Shown here: positions 1-8,760 of the stretch, piece by piece | Layout: every line of letters starts with the position of its first letter | Numbering within the stretch: the stretch's first letter is position 1 | Source: Fibrobacter succinogenes | Lineage (GTDB): Bacteria; Fibrobacterota; Fibrobacteria; Fibrobacterales; Fibrobacteraceae | Direction of reading: 5' to 3' | NCBI GenBank assembly: GCA_902762795.1 | Contig: CACWPM010000034.1 | Coordinates: forward strand, 1 to 46,909 | DNA: 46,909 bases | Notes under the pieces: generated by a model | Told to the model about the DNA's origin: nothing | The model's database searches: none | The model's input: the letters and a program-made list of their open reading frames with translations, nothing else | Position numbers and translations under genes: made by a program

Positions 1-533
<533 letters not shown>

Positions 534-1406
534 ATGGCAATCGATCAAGAAAACGTTTTTAGAGAGCACCCCTGTTTTGGGGCATGCAAGAACCGGAAAG
601 GACGCATTCATTTGCCTGTTGCTCCGGGTTGCAACATTGAGTGCCGTTTTTGCGACCGTCGCATCAACGAAGATGCCCAGGTCCCGGGAAATACAAGTAA
701 AGTCATTAAGCCCGAAGAGGCTTGTGGATACATTCGCAAGGCGTTGGAATACGTACCGGATCTTACTACGGTTGGTATTGCTGGCCCGGGCGATACGCTC
801 GCTACGCCGTTTGCACTGGACACGTTCCGTCTAGTGAAAAAGGAATTCCCGCAACTGATCCGCTGCATGAGCACTAACGGGCTTTTGCTGAACGACAAGG
901 CCGATGAAGTCATTGACGTGGGAATCGATACGCTGACTGTTACGGTGAATGCCGTCGACCCGGAAATCGAGGCGATGATCAACGCGAGAATTTTCTACCA
1001 CGGCAAGACCTATACGGGTGTCGAAGCGGCGAAAATCCTGATCCACAACCAGCTTGAAGGCATCCGCAAGGTTGCAAAGAGCGGTACGCTCATCAAGGTG
1101 AACACGGTTCTTTGCCCGGGAATCAACGATCAGCACATCGAAGATTTGGCGGCGACCGTGCGCGAAGCTGGCGCGATTATATACAACATCATCCCTTTGA
1201 TTCCGCAGAACGGTTTCAAGGACATCCCGGCCCCGACTCCGAAGGGTCTCGCAATTGCACAGGAGCAGGCGGGCGTGTTCATCAACGTATTCAAACATTG
1301 CGCACATTGCCGTGCCGATGCCGTTGGTGTCCCTGGAGTTTACGATATCGGTGCGCAAATCTACATGGACCGCATCCGTGTAAAGGAGACTTTCTCCCAT
1401 GGCTAA
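534..1406 (+). CDS. nifB: Nitrogenase cofactor biosynthesis radical SAM protein NifB
   Basis: 290 aa. NifB is a cytoplasmic radical-SAM enzyme that makes the NifB-cofactor (8Fe-9S-carbide core), the precursor of FeMo-co. The radical-SAM cluster motif CNIECRFC gives Cys33, Cys37 and Cys40. It is preceded by the NifB-typical HPCF (about 12-15) and HLPVAPGC segments. The C-terminal HCAHCRADAVGVPG motif near residues 255-268 is characteristic of NifB. The length matches the short NifB form that lacks the C-terminal NifX-like domain. The start ATG follows a GTGAGG ribosome-binding site. The gene is divergent from nifH, and its stop overlaps the ATG of a truncated nitrogenase-like remnant by 8 nt, suggesting it once headed a translationally coupled pair. 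Confidence 0.93.
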   Translation: MAIDQENVFREHPCFGACKNRKGRIHLPVAPGCNIECRFCDRRINEDAQVPGNTSKVIKPEEACGYIRKALEYVPDLTTVGIAGPGDTLATPFALDTFRLVKKEFPQLIRCMSTNGLLLNDKADEVIDVGIDTLTVTVNAVDPEIEAMINARIFYHGKTYTGVEAAKILIHNQLEGIRKVAKSGTLIKVNTVLCPGINDQHIEDLAATVREAGAIIYNIIPLIPQNGFKDIPAPTPKGLAIAQEQAGVFINVFKHCAHCRADAVGVPGVYDIGAQIYMDRIRVKETFSHG

Positions 1407-1488
1407 AATATTGGATCAAGCGCGTTATAAATGCGCGTTAGCAGCTATGTAGACGGCGCAATCCATTTCGGAAACTGTTCCTGTATTG
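1399..1488 (+). pseudogene. Remnant of a nitrogenase component-1-like (NifE/NifN/NifDK-family) gene
   Basis: An ATG overlapping the nifB stop and preceded by AAGGAG opens a 17-codon frame, MAKILDQARYKCALAAM, then TAG (1450-1452). Reading through the TAG in the same frame gives TAQSISETVPVL, after which the similarity ends. This resembles the N-terminus of NifD/K/E/N-family proteins, which typically read R-Y-x-C-A-L, then a Gln-containing helix, then a PVLH-type segment before the P-cluster Cys. The TAG stands where a Gln codon (CAG) would be expected, so one C-to-T change explains the stop. The P-cluster cysteines and the rest of the roughly 430-residue protein are absent. I call it a relic retaining its start and ribosome-binding site. 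Confidence 0.6.
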
Positions 1489-1569
1489 CTCTCTTTGTCG
1501 TTTACGAGTACAAGATTTAATAACGTGTTGGATTAAAGTCCGCTACCTCGTTTCTTTAGGCGTGGACTC

Positions 1570-1601
1570 TCCCGTGAGAAAAATCTCGCGGGAATTTTTT
1601 T
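1570..1601 (+). terminator. Intrinsic terminator after nifB and relic
   Basis: CCCGTGAG (1571-1578), loop AAAAAT, CTCGCGGG (1585-1592), then a run of eight T. One G-T pair in the stem. Closes the nifB transcription unit before the TIGR02147 gene. Confidence 0.8.
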
Positions 1602-1721
1602 GTGGGGCGGAAACCCTTTATGAAACACTCTTGTATCATATTTTAAGTACGTATAAAATAATATATAAAAATTTATTGATTTTTATTGTGTTTTCGCCAT
1701 TTTTGTTTTATTTTTATAGAC

Positions 1722-2564
1722 ATGAAACCGATTATGGAATATAAAGATTACCGCCAGTACATGCGTGATTTTTATGCTGAACGCAAGAGAAATTCGTATT
1801 TTACTTGGCGAAAATTTGCGAGCCTGGCTGGATTTGCTTCTCCGGCGTATTTAAAACTGGTCTGTGATGGCGAAACGAGGCTCAGTAAACCGGGGATTGC
1901 AAAAGTGGCCCGTGCCATGGGGCTTGAAGGTTTTGATTATACCTATTTTGCGTTGCTCGTAAAATTCATGAATGCAAAAAATGACAGCGAAAGAGAAGCT
2001 GTTCTTAAAGAAATTGATCATGAAGCGCGCATGAACAAAATTCGCATTGTCGATGCCGATGCTTTCCGTTATTACGAAACTCCCGCATGCCCCGTCATTC
2101 GCGAACTTGCTCCCGTCATGCCTGGAGCGACGCTAGGCGAACTTGCGTCTAAAATAAGGCAAGGTGTTACAGCCGCCGAAGTCCGCGAAATTTTGCAGTT
2201 CCTCGTCAAGACGAATTTACTCCAGAAGAACGCTGATGGGACATACGAACAGACGCAAAAAGCGGTCAAGGGTTCCAAGGAGACGATCCCTCTTGCTATT
2301 CGTACGATGAACCGGAAAATGTCTGAACTTGCGGTGCGCTCCATTATCAAGGATCCTGTGGAAGAACGAAATTTTTCCGGTATCACCATGGGCATTAATA
2401 AATCTATTTATGACCGAATTGTCAAAGAAATAGACGCATTTCGCAAAAAGATTATCAACATTGCAAATGAATGTTCAAAGATAGACCAGGTCTATCAAAT
2501 GAATTTGCAAATGTTTCCTCTTACAGATAAAGTTTCAACCTCGGAATCGGGAAAGGATAAATAA
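1722..2564 (+). CDS. TIGR02147 family protein (putative HTH-type regulator)
   Basis: 280 aa from the ATG at 1722; an upstream in-frame TTG at 1686 would add 12 residues. TIGR02147 is a paralogous family expanded in Fibrobacter. The hallmark N-terminus is an (E/D)YKDYRQYMRDFY-like segment followed by a helix-turn-helix-like region (about 25-70, including FASLAGFASPAYLKLVCDGE). A conserved C-terminal segment contains RNFSGITMGINKSIYDRIVKE. No signal peptide or membrane segment is seen, so it should be cytoplasmic and may bind DNA; the molecular function is not established. It is followed after 2 nt by a surface lipoprotein, an arrangement repeated at 15460-17537, which suggests it controls or senses its partner. 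No clear ribosome-binding site precedes either start. Confidence 0.82.
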   Translation: MKPIMEYKDYRQYMRDFYAERKRNSYFTWRKFASLAGFASPAYLKLVCDGETRLSKPGIAKVARAMGLEGFDYTYFALLVKFMNAKNDSEREAVLKEIDHEARMNKIRIVDADAFRYYETPACPVIRELAPVMPGATLGELASKIRQGVTAAEVREILQFLVKTNLLQKNADGTYEQTQKAVKGSKETIPLAIRTMNRKMSELAVRSIIKDPVEERNFSGITMGINKSIYDRIVKEIDAFRKKIINIANECSKIDQVYQMNLQMFPLTDKVSTSESGKDK

Positions 2565-2566
2565 AT

Positions 2567-3733
2567 ATGAATAAGGTGAAATCACTAATAGCTGTATGTA
2601 CGGCTCTGTTTTGGGCGTGTTCCGATAATCCGAGCGAGGCCGGAACTACCGAGATTGACAATACGTTTGCTATAAACAGCAGTTCTTCGAGCCATGAGCG
2701 CGATCTCGTCTGGTCTTCGAGTAAGGCCCTTTCTAGTTCTAGCAGTAATGGCGAAGCTTCAAAATTTTTCGCAACGGACACTAAACGCGGCTTAAAATTG
2801 GGCTCTTGTATTGCTTCTAGTTTGGAACCCATGCCGATGCGTGTCGCCCAAATCGTAAGCATCGCAGAAGCGTCTTCGGAAGATGCGCCTAAAGCGTACA
2901 TTCTTAATGATGGCAAGGGGCGTTATCAAGTGATGGCCTTGAATGTAAACGATCTCTGCCATGTCGATGCGGACCTTTTGACAAAACGTTCTGGTGACAC
3001 TTTGCAAATCGAATATGGATGTCGCGAAGAGAACGGGGAATGCGTAGTAGCTGAATCTCCATGCATGTGTCATAGCGACCACTGGTTTGACATTGAAGCC
3101 GAAAATGCGAATGTGAAGTTTATTCGATTTAGCGGAATCACATACCAAATCAGTGACGGACCGGTTCCAGAACCATCAAAAACAACACCACGCGATTCCT
3201 CTTCAACGCAAAACGATTCCGTTTTAACGGACACGCGTGACGGAAAAACATACAAACTTGTCAAGCTCGGCGAAAAAATTTGGATGGCCGAAAATCTCAA
3301 TTACGAAATGGAAGACGGCGTAAAGAGCTGGTGCAACGGAAACAAGACGGAAAACTGCGATAAGTATGGCCGCTTATACACATTCGAAGCTGCAAATGCC
3401 GCGTGTCCTCCAGGATGGCGCTTGCCCGAAGATGTAGAATGGCCCGAAAGAGGAAATGGCGGATACTCCGCATTCCTCGACTATGCCGTCGTAGGTTGGG
3501 GTGGTGGCAAGGACACTTACGGCTTTACTGTTTTGCCTGCTGGCGAATATAGAGCAAGTTCCCAGTATTTCTTTGAACCAGGCCGTTTTGCCTATTTCTG
3601 GACATCTACGATAGACTCGCGAAACCACAATTGCCCGATAATGATCCATTTTGGCAACGGTTCCGAAGGAATGGTGAACGTCTGTGCGAATAGCGAAAAC
3701 GACGGACACTCTGTCCGCTGCATGAAGGATTGA
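2567..3733 (+). CDS. FISUMP-domain lipoprotein (TIGR02145)
   Basis: 388 aa. The N-terminus MNKVKSLIAVCTALFWAC has a lipoprotein signal with lipobox ending at Cys18. Serine-rich linkers follow (about 38-62). The middle section (about 65-200) is unrecognised and has several Cys, including CVVAESPCMC. Residues about 220-388 are a Fibrobacter succinogenes major paralogous (FISUMP) domain: DTRDGKTYKLVKLGEKIWMA, ENLNYE, YGRLYTFEAANAACPPGWRLP, and a Cys near the C-terminus. FISUMP proteins are thought to be surface-exposed lipoproteins of unknown function. The segment after GWRLP is shorter than the common LPSxxEW form. It starts 2 nt after the TIGR02147 stop, so the two are almost certainly co-transcribed. 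Confidence 0.85.
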   Translation: MNKVKSLIAVCTALFWACSDNPSEAGTTEIDNTFAINSSSSSHERDLVWSSSKALSSSSSNGEASKFFATDTKRGLKLGSCIASSLEPMPMRVAQIVSIAEASSEDAPKAYILNDGKGRYQVMALNVNDLCHVDADLLTKRSGDTLQIEYGCREENGECVVAESPCMCHSDHWFDIEAENANVKFIRFSGITYQISDGPVPEPSKTTPRDSSSTQNDSVLTDTRDGKTYKLVKLGEKIWMAENLNYEMEDGVKSWCNGNKTENCDKYGRLYTFEAANAACPPGWRLPEDVEWPERGNGGYSAFLDYAVVGWGGGKDTYGFTVLPAGEYRASSQYFFEPGRFAYFWTSTIDSRNHNCPIMIHFGNGSEGMVNVCANSENDGHSVRCMKD

Positions 3734-3786
3734 TTTTTTTAACGTGTTGAGGATTCTTCAATAGGAAAAACAGTAGGAGGAAAAGA

Positions 3787-3820
3787 GAAGGCGGGCATCG
3801 GCTTGCCTTCTTTTGTTTTT
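3787..3820 (+). terminator. Intrinsic terminator after FISUMP lipoprotein
   Basis: GAAGGCGGGC, loop ATCG, GCTTGCCTTC (two G-T pairs), followed by TTTTGTTTTT. Confidence 0.8.
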
Positions 3821-3833
3821 ATGATATTAAAAA

Positions 3834-3910
3834 GCTATAGAAAAAAACTATAAAATATGCTAGAAATAAAATATTAGACAAAACTATAACGGACTTCTAT
3901 ATTTTGCATC
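3834..3910 (+). promoter_or_regulatory. Promoter block A, duplicated upstream of the ABC operon
   Basis: This 77-bp block aligns without gaps to 6340-6416. It carries -35 TTAGAC (3874-3879), an 18-bp spacer and -10 TATATT (3898-3903). Upstream is a dyad-like CTATAG-N7-CTATA element, and ACTATAAC lies in the spacer. The CTAT-type elements are plausible sites for the LysR regulator encoded at 5337. The same block precedes the DUF4418/ABC operon, so the C-S lyase and the transporter are probably controlled together. Confidence 0.6.
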
Positions 3911-3987
3911 AGTGCTAGAAGCCTGTAACTGTGAGACAATTGCAAGGATGCACAATATCTCGATGTACTGAAACGAAAGGCATTCAT

Positions 3988-5199
3988 TTGGAAGAAGAAC
4001 GAAATTTAGACTTTGATACTGTTGTAGATCGTCGCCATACCAAAAGCGTCAAGTACGATTTCTTTGTAGAATGCGGGCTTGTGAAACCGGGCGAAGATTC
4101 AAACGGCATTCTTTCGCTATGGATTGCGGATATGGACTTCAAGACAAGTTCATTCGTTCAAGATGCGTTGATTCGTACGGCGGAACACGGAATTTTCGGT
4201 TACAGTGAAAGTCAAGAAGACTACTTTCGCATCCTTCAGGATTTTTACCATCGTCGCCACAATTACGAAATTGAAAACCCTCGCTGGGTCTTGAAAACGC
4301 CCGGCGTGATGTTTGCAATCGCTATGGCCGTAAAGGCGTTCACGAACGTTGGCGATACCGTACTCATCCAACAGCCGGTCTATATGCACTTTGCCGACGT
4401 GATTGAAAGCAATAGTAGAAATGTTGTTAGCAATGATCTTGTTTACGGTGAGGATGGCCGTTATCATATCGACTTTGAGGATTTCGAAAAGAAAATTGTC
4501 GACAATAATGTCAAGCTTTTTTTGCTTTGTAGCCCGCATAATCCTGTTTGTCGCGTCTGGACTTGCGAAGAACTTTTGCGCATGGGCGAAATTTGCTTGA
4601 AACATAATGTCATTGTCGTGAGCGATGAAATTCACAACGACTTTATTTTTAAGGGAGTGCACACGGTGTTCGGTTCGCTTAGCGAAGAACTGGCCGACAA
4701 TTCGATCATCGTCACTGCGCCGACAAAAACATTTAATTTGGCAGGAGTTCAGATTTCCCATACGTTTGTGAAAAATCCAAAACTTCGCCGAGCACTTCGT
4801 AACCAAATCATTTCAACTGGCTACAGTCAAGTTAGCATTCAAGGGCTGGTCTCCGCCGAGGCCGCTTATTCTAAAGGCGATGTCTGGCTGAATGCACTCT
4901 TGAAGTATATCAAGGGAAATATTGAATATACGAGTGAATTTGTACGTAAAAACTTTAAAGGTGTAAAGCTCGTTCCGATGGAAGCGACATACCTTGCCTG
5001 GCTTGACTTTAATGGCTTGGGGCTTACGACGGCGCAAGTGGATGACCTCGTTCTCCATGGGGCTCGCCTATGGCTTAATAGCGGAACGAAATTTGGCAAA
5101 ACCGGAGCTGGGTTCCAGCGTTTGAACCTCGCGTGTCCTCGAAGTACATTGGCGGAGGCTCTCAGTAGATTGAAAGTTGCTCTTGATTCTGTCAAGTAG
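3988..5199 (+). CDS. patB: PatB/MalY-type PLP-dependent C-S lyase (cystathionine beta-lyase)
   Basis: 403 aa from TTG at 3988, which has AAAGG 7 nt upstream and gives the usual PatB start near the D-R-R-x-T-x-S-V-K motif. A GTG at 3931 would add 19 unrelated residues. It is a fold-type I PLP enzyme cleaving the C-beta-S bond of cystathionine or cysteine conjugates to thiol, pyruvate and ammonia. Seen: VDRRHTKSVKYDF, LWIADMDF, CSPHNPVCRVW, SDEIHND (Asp213, PLP ring) and TAPTKTFNLAG with Schiff-base Lys247. MalY-like proteins can also have a regulatory role. It has its own promoter (block A) and terminator and sits just upstream of a LysR gene, a common arrangement for sulfur-metabolism control. 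Confidence 0.87.
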   Translation: MEEERNLDFDTVVDRRHTKSVKYDFFVECGLVKPGEDSNGILSLWIADMDFKTSSFVQDALIRTAEHGIFGYSESQEDYFRILQDFYHRRHNYEIENPRWVLKTPGVMFAIAMAVKAFTNVGDTVLIQQPVYMHFADVIESNSRNVVSNDLVYGEDGRYHIDFEDFEKKIVDNNVKLFLLCSPHNPVCRVWTCEELLRMGEICLKHNVIVVSDEIHNDFIFKGVHTVFGSLSEELADNSIIVTAPTKTFNLAGVQISHTFVKNPKLRRALRNQIISTGYSQVSIQGLVSAEAAYSKGDVWLNALLKYIKGNIEYTSEFVRKNFKGVKLVPMEATYLAWLDFNGLGLTTAQVDDLVLHGARLWLNSGTKFGKTGAGFQRLNLACPRSTLAEALSRLKVALDSVK

Positions 5200-5209
5200 A
5201 CGCAACGAG

Positions 5210-5252
5210 AGCCTCTAGGATGCTTAGAATCCACCTGGAGGCTTCTTCTTTT
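5210..5252 (+). terminator. Probable terminator after patB
   Basis: AGCCTC (5210-5215) pairs with GAGGCT (5238-5243), enclosing a partly paired arm, followed by a T-rich tract. Confidence 0.6.
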
Positions 5253-5336
5253 TATGACATTCCTATAATACATGTAGGATAACGATGCTAAAATTTTTAT
5301 ATTTAACATGCAACCAAAAAGGGATATAAACAAACC
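5253..5336 (+). promoter_or_regulatory. lysR upstream region with a dyad CCTATAATACATGTAGG
   Basis: The dyad has outer arms CCTA/TAGG. Its CCTATAAT half also occurs in promoter block B (6389-6396). LysR-type regulators commonly bind T-N11-A dyads and autoregulate, so this is a candidate autoregulatory site. Confidence 0.4.
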
Positions 5337-6281
5337 ATGACTTTACAACAATTACGTTACGCCATCGGAATTGCGAAAGCCGGCTCCTTTAACAAAGCGG
5401 CTGAATCGCTGTTCATATCCCAGCCGTCTTTGACGACCGCGATACATGAACTTGAGGAAGAAATCGGCATCACTGTTTTCAACCGCACTAGTCGCGGAGT
5501 CACGCTCACGCCAGAAGGCGAAGAGTTCATCGCGCGTGCAAATGAACTTTATAACCACTACGAATCTGTTCTCGAACGCTATAGTAAGGAAGAGCAAAAG
5601 AAGAAACGCTTTGCCGTTTCTACGCAGCACTATTCTTTTGCGGTCAAGTCCTTTGTGAACATGGCAAAAAAATTTAACATCGATGACTATGAGTTTGCAC
5701 TTCGTGAAACAAAGACAAAAGAAGTCATCGACGATGTGACGAGCCTCCGCAGTGAAATTGGCATTATTTATTTGAGCGATTTTAATCGGAAATACATTAC
5801 ATATTTGCTCAAGGAACACGATCTAGTCTTCCAGAAGTTGATTGACTGCAAGGCCTATGCTTACATGTGGAAAAATAATCCCCTCGCAAACAAGCCCTAC
5901 GTAAATCTCGAAGACCTTTCGGATTATCCTTGCCTTTCTTTTGAACAGGGCGAAAGTGGAAACTATTACTTTGCTGAAGAAATATTGAGCACAAATGAAT
6001 ATCACAAGACGATTAAGGCAAATGACCGCGCTACTATGCTCAATTTGATGGTGGGTCTCAACGGTTATACGCTTTGCTCCGGCATTATCAGCGAAGAAAT
6101 CAACGGCTCCGATTACGTTGCTGTCCCCTTCAAGGACGCAAACGGTGAAGATGACCGCTCCATGGAAATCGGCTATATCACCAAGAAAAACTTTATGCTC
6201 AGCACAATTTGCCGCATATACATTCGTGAAATGGAAGAATATCTCAAGGCGTACACGGCCGAGCATAATCCGAATGTTTAA
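5337..6281 (+). CDS. LysR-family transcriptional regulator
   Basis: 314 aa. The N-terminal winged helix-turn-helix (1-60: LQQLRYAIGIAKAGSFNKAA, SLFISQPSLTTAIHELEEEI, GITVFNRTSRGVTLTPEGEEF) is canonical. The rest (about 90-300) is a LysR substrate-binding domain, including CLSFEQGESGNYYF. It acts in the cytoplasm as a DNA-binding activator or repressor responding to a small metabolite. It lies between the patB-type lyase and the DUF4418/ABC operon, which share a near-identical promoter block. The most economical reading is that it regulates both flanking units, probably in response to a sulfur-containing metabolite; that ligand is inferred from context only. It has its own terminator, so it is probably monocistronic. 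Confidence 0.88.
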   Translation: MTLQQLRYAIGIAKAGSFNKAAESLFISQPSLTTAIHELEEEIGITVFNRTSRGVTLTPEGEEFIARANELYNHYESVLERYSKEEQKKKRFAVSTQHYSFAVKSFVNMAKKFNIDDYEFALRETKTKEVIDDVTSLRSEIGIIYLSDFNRKYITYLLKEHDLVFQKLIDCKAYAYMWKNNPLANKPYVNLEDLSDYPCLSFEQGESGNYYFAEEILSTNEYHKTIKANDRATMLNLMVGLNGYTLCSGIISEEINGSDYVAVPFKDANGEDDRSMEIGYITKKNFMLSTICRIYIREMEEYLKAYTAEHNPNV

Positions 6282-6295
6282 TGTCATTTTTGCTG

Positions 6296-6323
6296 CGCCC
6301 ATCGATCTGATGGGCGTTTTTTT
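6296..6323 (+). terminator. Intrinsic terminator after lysR
   Basis: CGCCCATC (6296-6303), loop GATCT, GATGGGCG (6309-6316), then seven T. Confidence 0.9.
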
Positions 6324-6339
6324 ATTGTGTAGACATTCT

Positions 6340-6416
6340 GCTATAGTAAAAAACTATAAATTACGTTAAAAATAAAGTATTGGACAAACCTATAATAGCC
6401 TTCTATATTTGGCATC
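6340..6416 (+). promoter_or_regulatory. Promoter block B of the DUF4418/ABC operon
   Basis: Gap-free homologue of block A (3834-3910) with about a dozen substitutions. It has -35 TTGGAC (6380-6385), an 18-bp spacer and -10 TATATT (6404-6409). The upstream CTATAG-N7-CTATA dyad and CCTATAAT inside the spacer are kept. Confidence 0.62.
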
Positions 6417-6437
6417 GGACAAAACATGGAGGTTATT

Positions 6438-6866
6438 ATGAAAAAAGGTTTATTCTTTGGGGCTGCAACAATTGTTTTGGGTATTCTTGTGTCGGTGCTT
6501 TCATTTGTCTTGCTTCCTTTTTGCAAGCCTATGGGACATATGGTCATGCGCTGCCATACAACCTCTACTGTTGACGGTTTTATTGGCATAGCTGTTGCTT
6601 TAATCGGAATAGCTTATCTTGTTTTACCAGGTTTTCGCAACGCTTTGTCTGCAACTGTGATTGCCGCAGGAGTCCTTGTTGCACTTGTTCCCGCCTTGTT
6701 TGTTGGTGTCTGCGCAAATCCGCATATGCCTTGTCATGCCATTTCATCTTCGGTTTTACAACTGATTGGAATTTTAATCGCGCTTGTCGGTATAGCCAAT
6801 AGCGTGTACTTATTGAATCGCAGTATATTGCGAGAGGAGAGTAATAATGAATCATATCGTACTTAA
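6438..6866 (+). CDS. DUF4418 family integral membrane protein
   Basis: 142 aa from ATG 6438, with GGAGG five bases upstream; an in-frame ATG at 6426 is less likely because it lacks a site. Four hydrophobic segments (about 4-26, 46-63, 70-91, 106-125) mark an inner-membrane protein. Two predicted non-cytoplasmic loops carry paired Cys/His/Met motifs, CKPMGHMVMRCH (after TM1) and CANPHMPCH (after TM3), which look like soft-metal or thiol-reactive sites. DUF4418 has no assigned function. It overlaps the permease gene by 20 nt and shares its promoter, so it is probably an accessory subunit of this ABC system. Confidence 0.8.
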   Translation: MKKGLFFGAATIVLGILVSVLSFVLLPFCKPMGHMVMRCHTTSTVDGFIGIAVALIGIAYLVLPGFRNALSATVIAAGVLVALVPALFVGVCANPHMPCHAISSSVLQLIGILIALVGIANSVYLLNRSILREESNNESYRT

Positions 6867-8037
6867 AATTGTTTATGCAAATTTTTGGCGCCATCCGTTT
6901 AGAAATATTGGACTCGTTTTTTTAACGGCTATTGCTTCGGCGACGCTTCTTTCTGGCGCTCTGTTTTCAGAAAGTCTTGATGCCGGCTTTGAACAGCTGT
7001 CATCGCGCATGGGGGCGGACTTGATTGTTGTTCCGTTCGAAAGTGACGCGAAAGATCAACCCATTCTCTTGCAAGGCGAATTAAGCCACCGCACGCTCCC
7101 ACGGGAAATTTTAGAATTTACTCGAAACATTCCTGGAATTAAAATAGCTTCATCGCAATATTATTTTTCTTCGCTCGGTTCCAGCTGCTGTGATAAGAAA
7201 GTTATTATTATCGGTTTTGATTCCAAAACGGATTTTACTATCAAACCGTGGATCCGCAGAAATTACAAAAAAGATTTCCCCATAGGATCTGTAATTGTGG
7301 GCAGCGATATCCAAGTCGATGAAACTGGGAAAATCAAGTTCTTCGACAAGGAATTTGTTGTTGTTGCAAGTTTGGAACGCATGGGTAACAAGCTCGACCA
7401 AGCTGTTTTTGCCGATGCGGGAACGATCGAAATTTTGCAAAAGGCGGCTAAGGAAAAGGGGCTTAATTTCATTTCCGAAGGAAAACCTTCCGCCATTCTC
7501 GCAAACATCGAAAAGGATGCGGACTTCGAGAAAATTTCGCAGACGTTGTATGAAAAATTTGACAATATCCACGTTATACCCCGTAAAAATTTGTTTGATA
7601 GCGTTATTGCTACGGCGAGATTGTCTAAAATTGTCATCTGGATTATCGCGATCTTTTTCCTGATTGTCTCGATTGCCGCAGTTTCCGTATCGTTCTCCCT
7701 TTCGGCAAATGAACGTAAACGCGAATTTGCAACACTTAGGGTCATTGGTTTTACGCAAAAGAAATTGGAACAAATTGTTCTTGGTGAATCTTTGCTTGTG
7801 AGCGGAATTGGTACGATTATCGGGACTTTATTCGGTATATTTATAACGCTTTCGTTCCGCATATTTGTTATAGACCGTTTGTCTGTACCGTTCTTGCTGC
7901 CCAATGCCGTGGTTGTCTTGTTGACGATTGTCGCTACATTGTTCGTTCCGTCTATTATCGGGACTGGAGCTGCTTATCGAATTGCTAAAAAAATCGGTAA
8001 AATAGATGTCTATTCGGCATTGAAGGAGGAAACTTAA
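6847..8037 (+). CDS. FtsX-like ABC transporter permease (MacB/LolE type)
   Basis: 396 aa. One N-terminal membrane helix (about 16-38) is followed by a large extracytoplasmic domain (about 40-255) and three C-terminal helices (about 260-285, 310-335, 350-375). This is the FtsX/MacB permease fold. These proteins work as mechanotransmitters with a LolD-like ATPase rather than as channels. The outer domain contains a vicinal cysteine pair, SSCCDKKV, at about residues 112-119. The pair may interact with metals or thiols and matches the Cys/His-rich loops of the DUF4418 partner. The ribosome-binding site is AGGAG, and the stop overlaps the ATPase start as TAATG. Substrate unknown. Confidence 0.88.
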   Translation: MNHIVLKIVYANFWRHPFRNIGLVFLTAIASATLLSGALFSESLDAGFEQLSSRMGADLIVVPFESDAKDQPILLQGELSHRTLPREILEFTRNIPGIKIASSQYYFSSLGSSCCDKKVIIIGFDSKTDFTIKPWIRRNYKKDFPIGSVIVGSDIQVDETGKIKFFDKEFVVVASLERMGNKLDQAVFADAGTIEILQKAAKEKGLNFISEGKPSAILANIEKDADFEKISQTLYEKFDNIHVIPRKNLFDSVIATARLSKIVIWIIAIFFLIVSIAAVSVSFSLSANERKREFATLRVIGFTQKKLEQIVLGESLLVSGIGTIIGTLFGIFITLSFRIFVIDRLSVPFLLPNAVVVLLTIVATLFVPSIIGTGAAYRIAKKIGKIDVYSALKEET

Positions 8038-8720
8038 TGATTTTAAATGGTAACAACATTACAAAAGAATATACTCGTCGCGGTGAAACTTTCCCCGCTG
8101 TCAACAAAGCCGATTTCTTTGCATGGTCCGGCGATTACACTGTAATATTCGGAGAGTCCGGTAGCGGTAAAAGTACGCTCCTGAACGCTCTTGCCGGAAT
8201 TAGCGCTCCTACATCCGGGAGCATCGAAATCGATGGTCAGCCGCTTTATTCGCTCGATGACGAAAGTCTTTCGAAATTGCGAAATGAACGTATTGGTTAT
8301 ATCCCGCAAAATACGGCTTGCTTGCCTGTATTCACCGTAACCGAAAACATCGAACTTGCCGCAAGTTTGTACAAACGGAGAGTCGATAAGGATCAAGTCA
8401 AAAGCCTGCTGAAAAAGCTCGGGATTGAGCATTTGGCTGACGAATATCCTGCCAACTTGTCGGGTGGGGAACTTCGCCGCGTTTCCATTGCTCGAGCCCT
8501 TGTCAACAATCCAGACTTGATTATCGCTGATGAACCGACCAGCAACCTCGATGAAGACAATAGTCGTAAAGTATTCAGCTTGTTCGGACGGCTTGCAAAA
8601 GCGGGGGTTGCCATTGTCGTTGCCACGCACGATAGGACCGCGTTTGGCTACAGCAATCGTGTTTATCACATGAAATTAGGATCTCTTATTCCTGATATTG
8701 GAGAATACGGCAACCTGTAA
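8037..8720 (+). CDS. ABC transporter ATP-binding protein (LolD/MacB type)
   Basis: 227 aa, the typical length of a LolD-type nucleotide-binding subunit. Visible are Walker A GESGSGKST (39-47), Q-loop Gln91 in YIPQN, signature LSGGELRR (141-148), Walker B LIIADEP (161-167) with catalytic Glu166, D-loop SNLDE, and the switch His in VVATHDR (about 199). It would energise the FtsX-like permease encoded just upstream, with a 1-nt overlap. It is the last gene of the three-gene DUF4418-permease-ATPase operon. Confidence 0.92.
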   Translation: MILNGNNITKEYTRRGETFPAVNKADFFAWSGDYTVIFGESGSGKSTLLNALAGISAPTSGSIEIDGQPLYSLDDESLSKLRNERIGYIPQNTACLPVFTVTENIELAASLYKRRVDKDQVKSLLKKLGIEHLADEYPANLSGGELRRVSIARALVNNPDLIIADEPTSNLDEDNSRKVFSLFGRLAKAGVAIVVATHDRTAFGYSNRVYHMKLGSLIPDIGEYGNL

Positions 8721-8760
8721 AATTTCTACTTTTGTAATGTAAGTGAAATGCCGTAAACTT

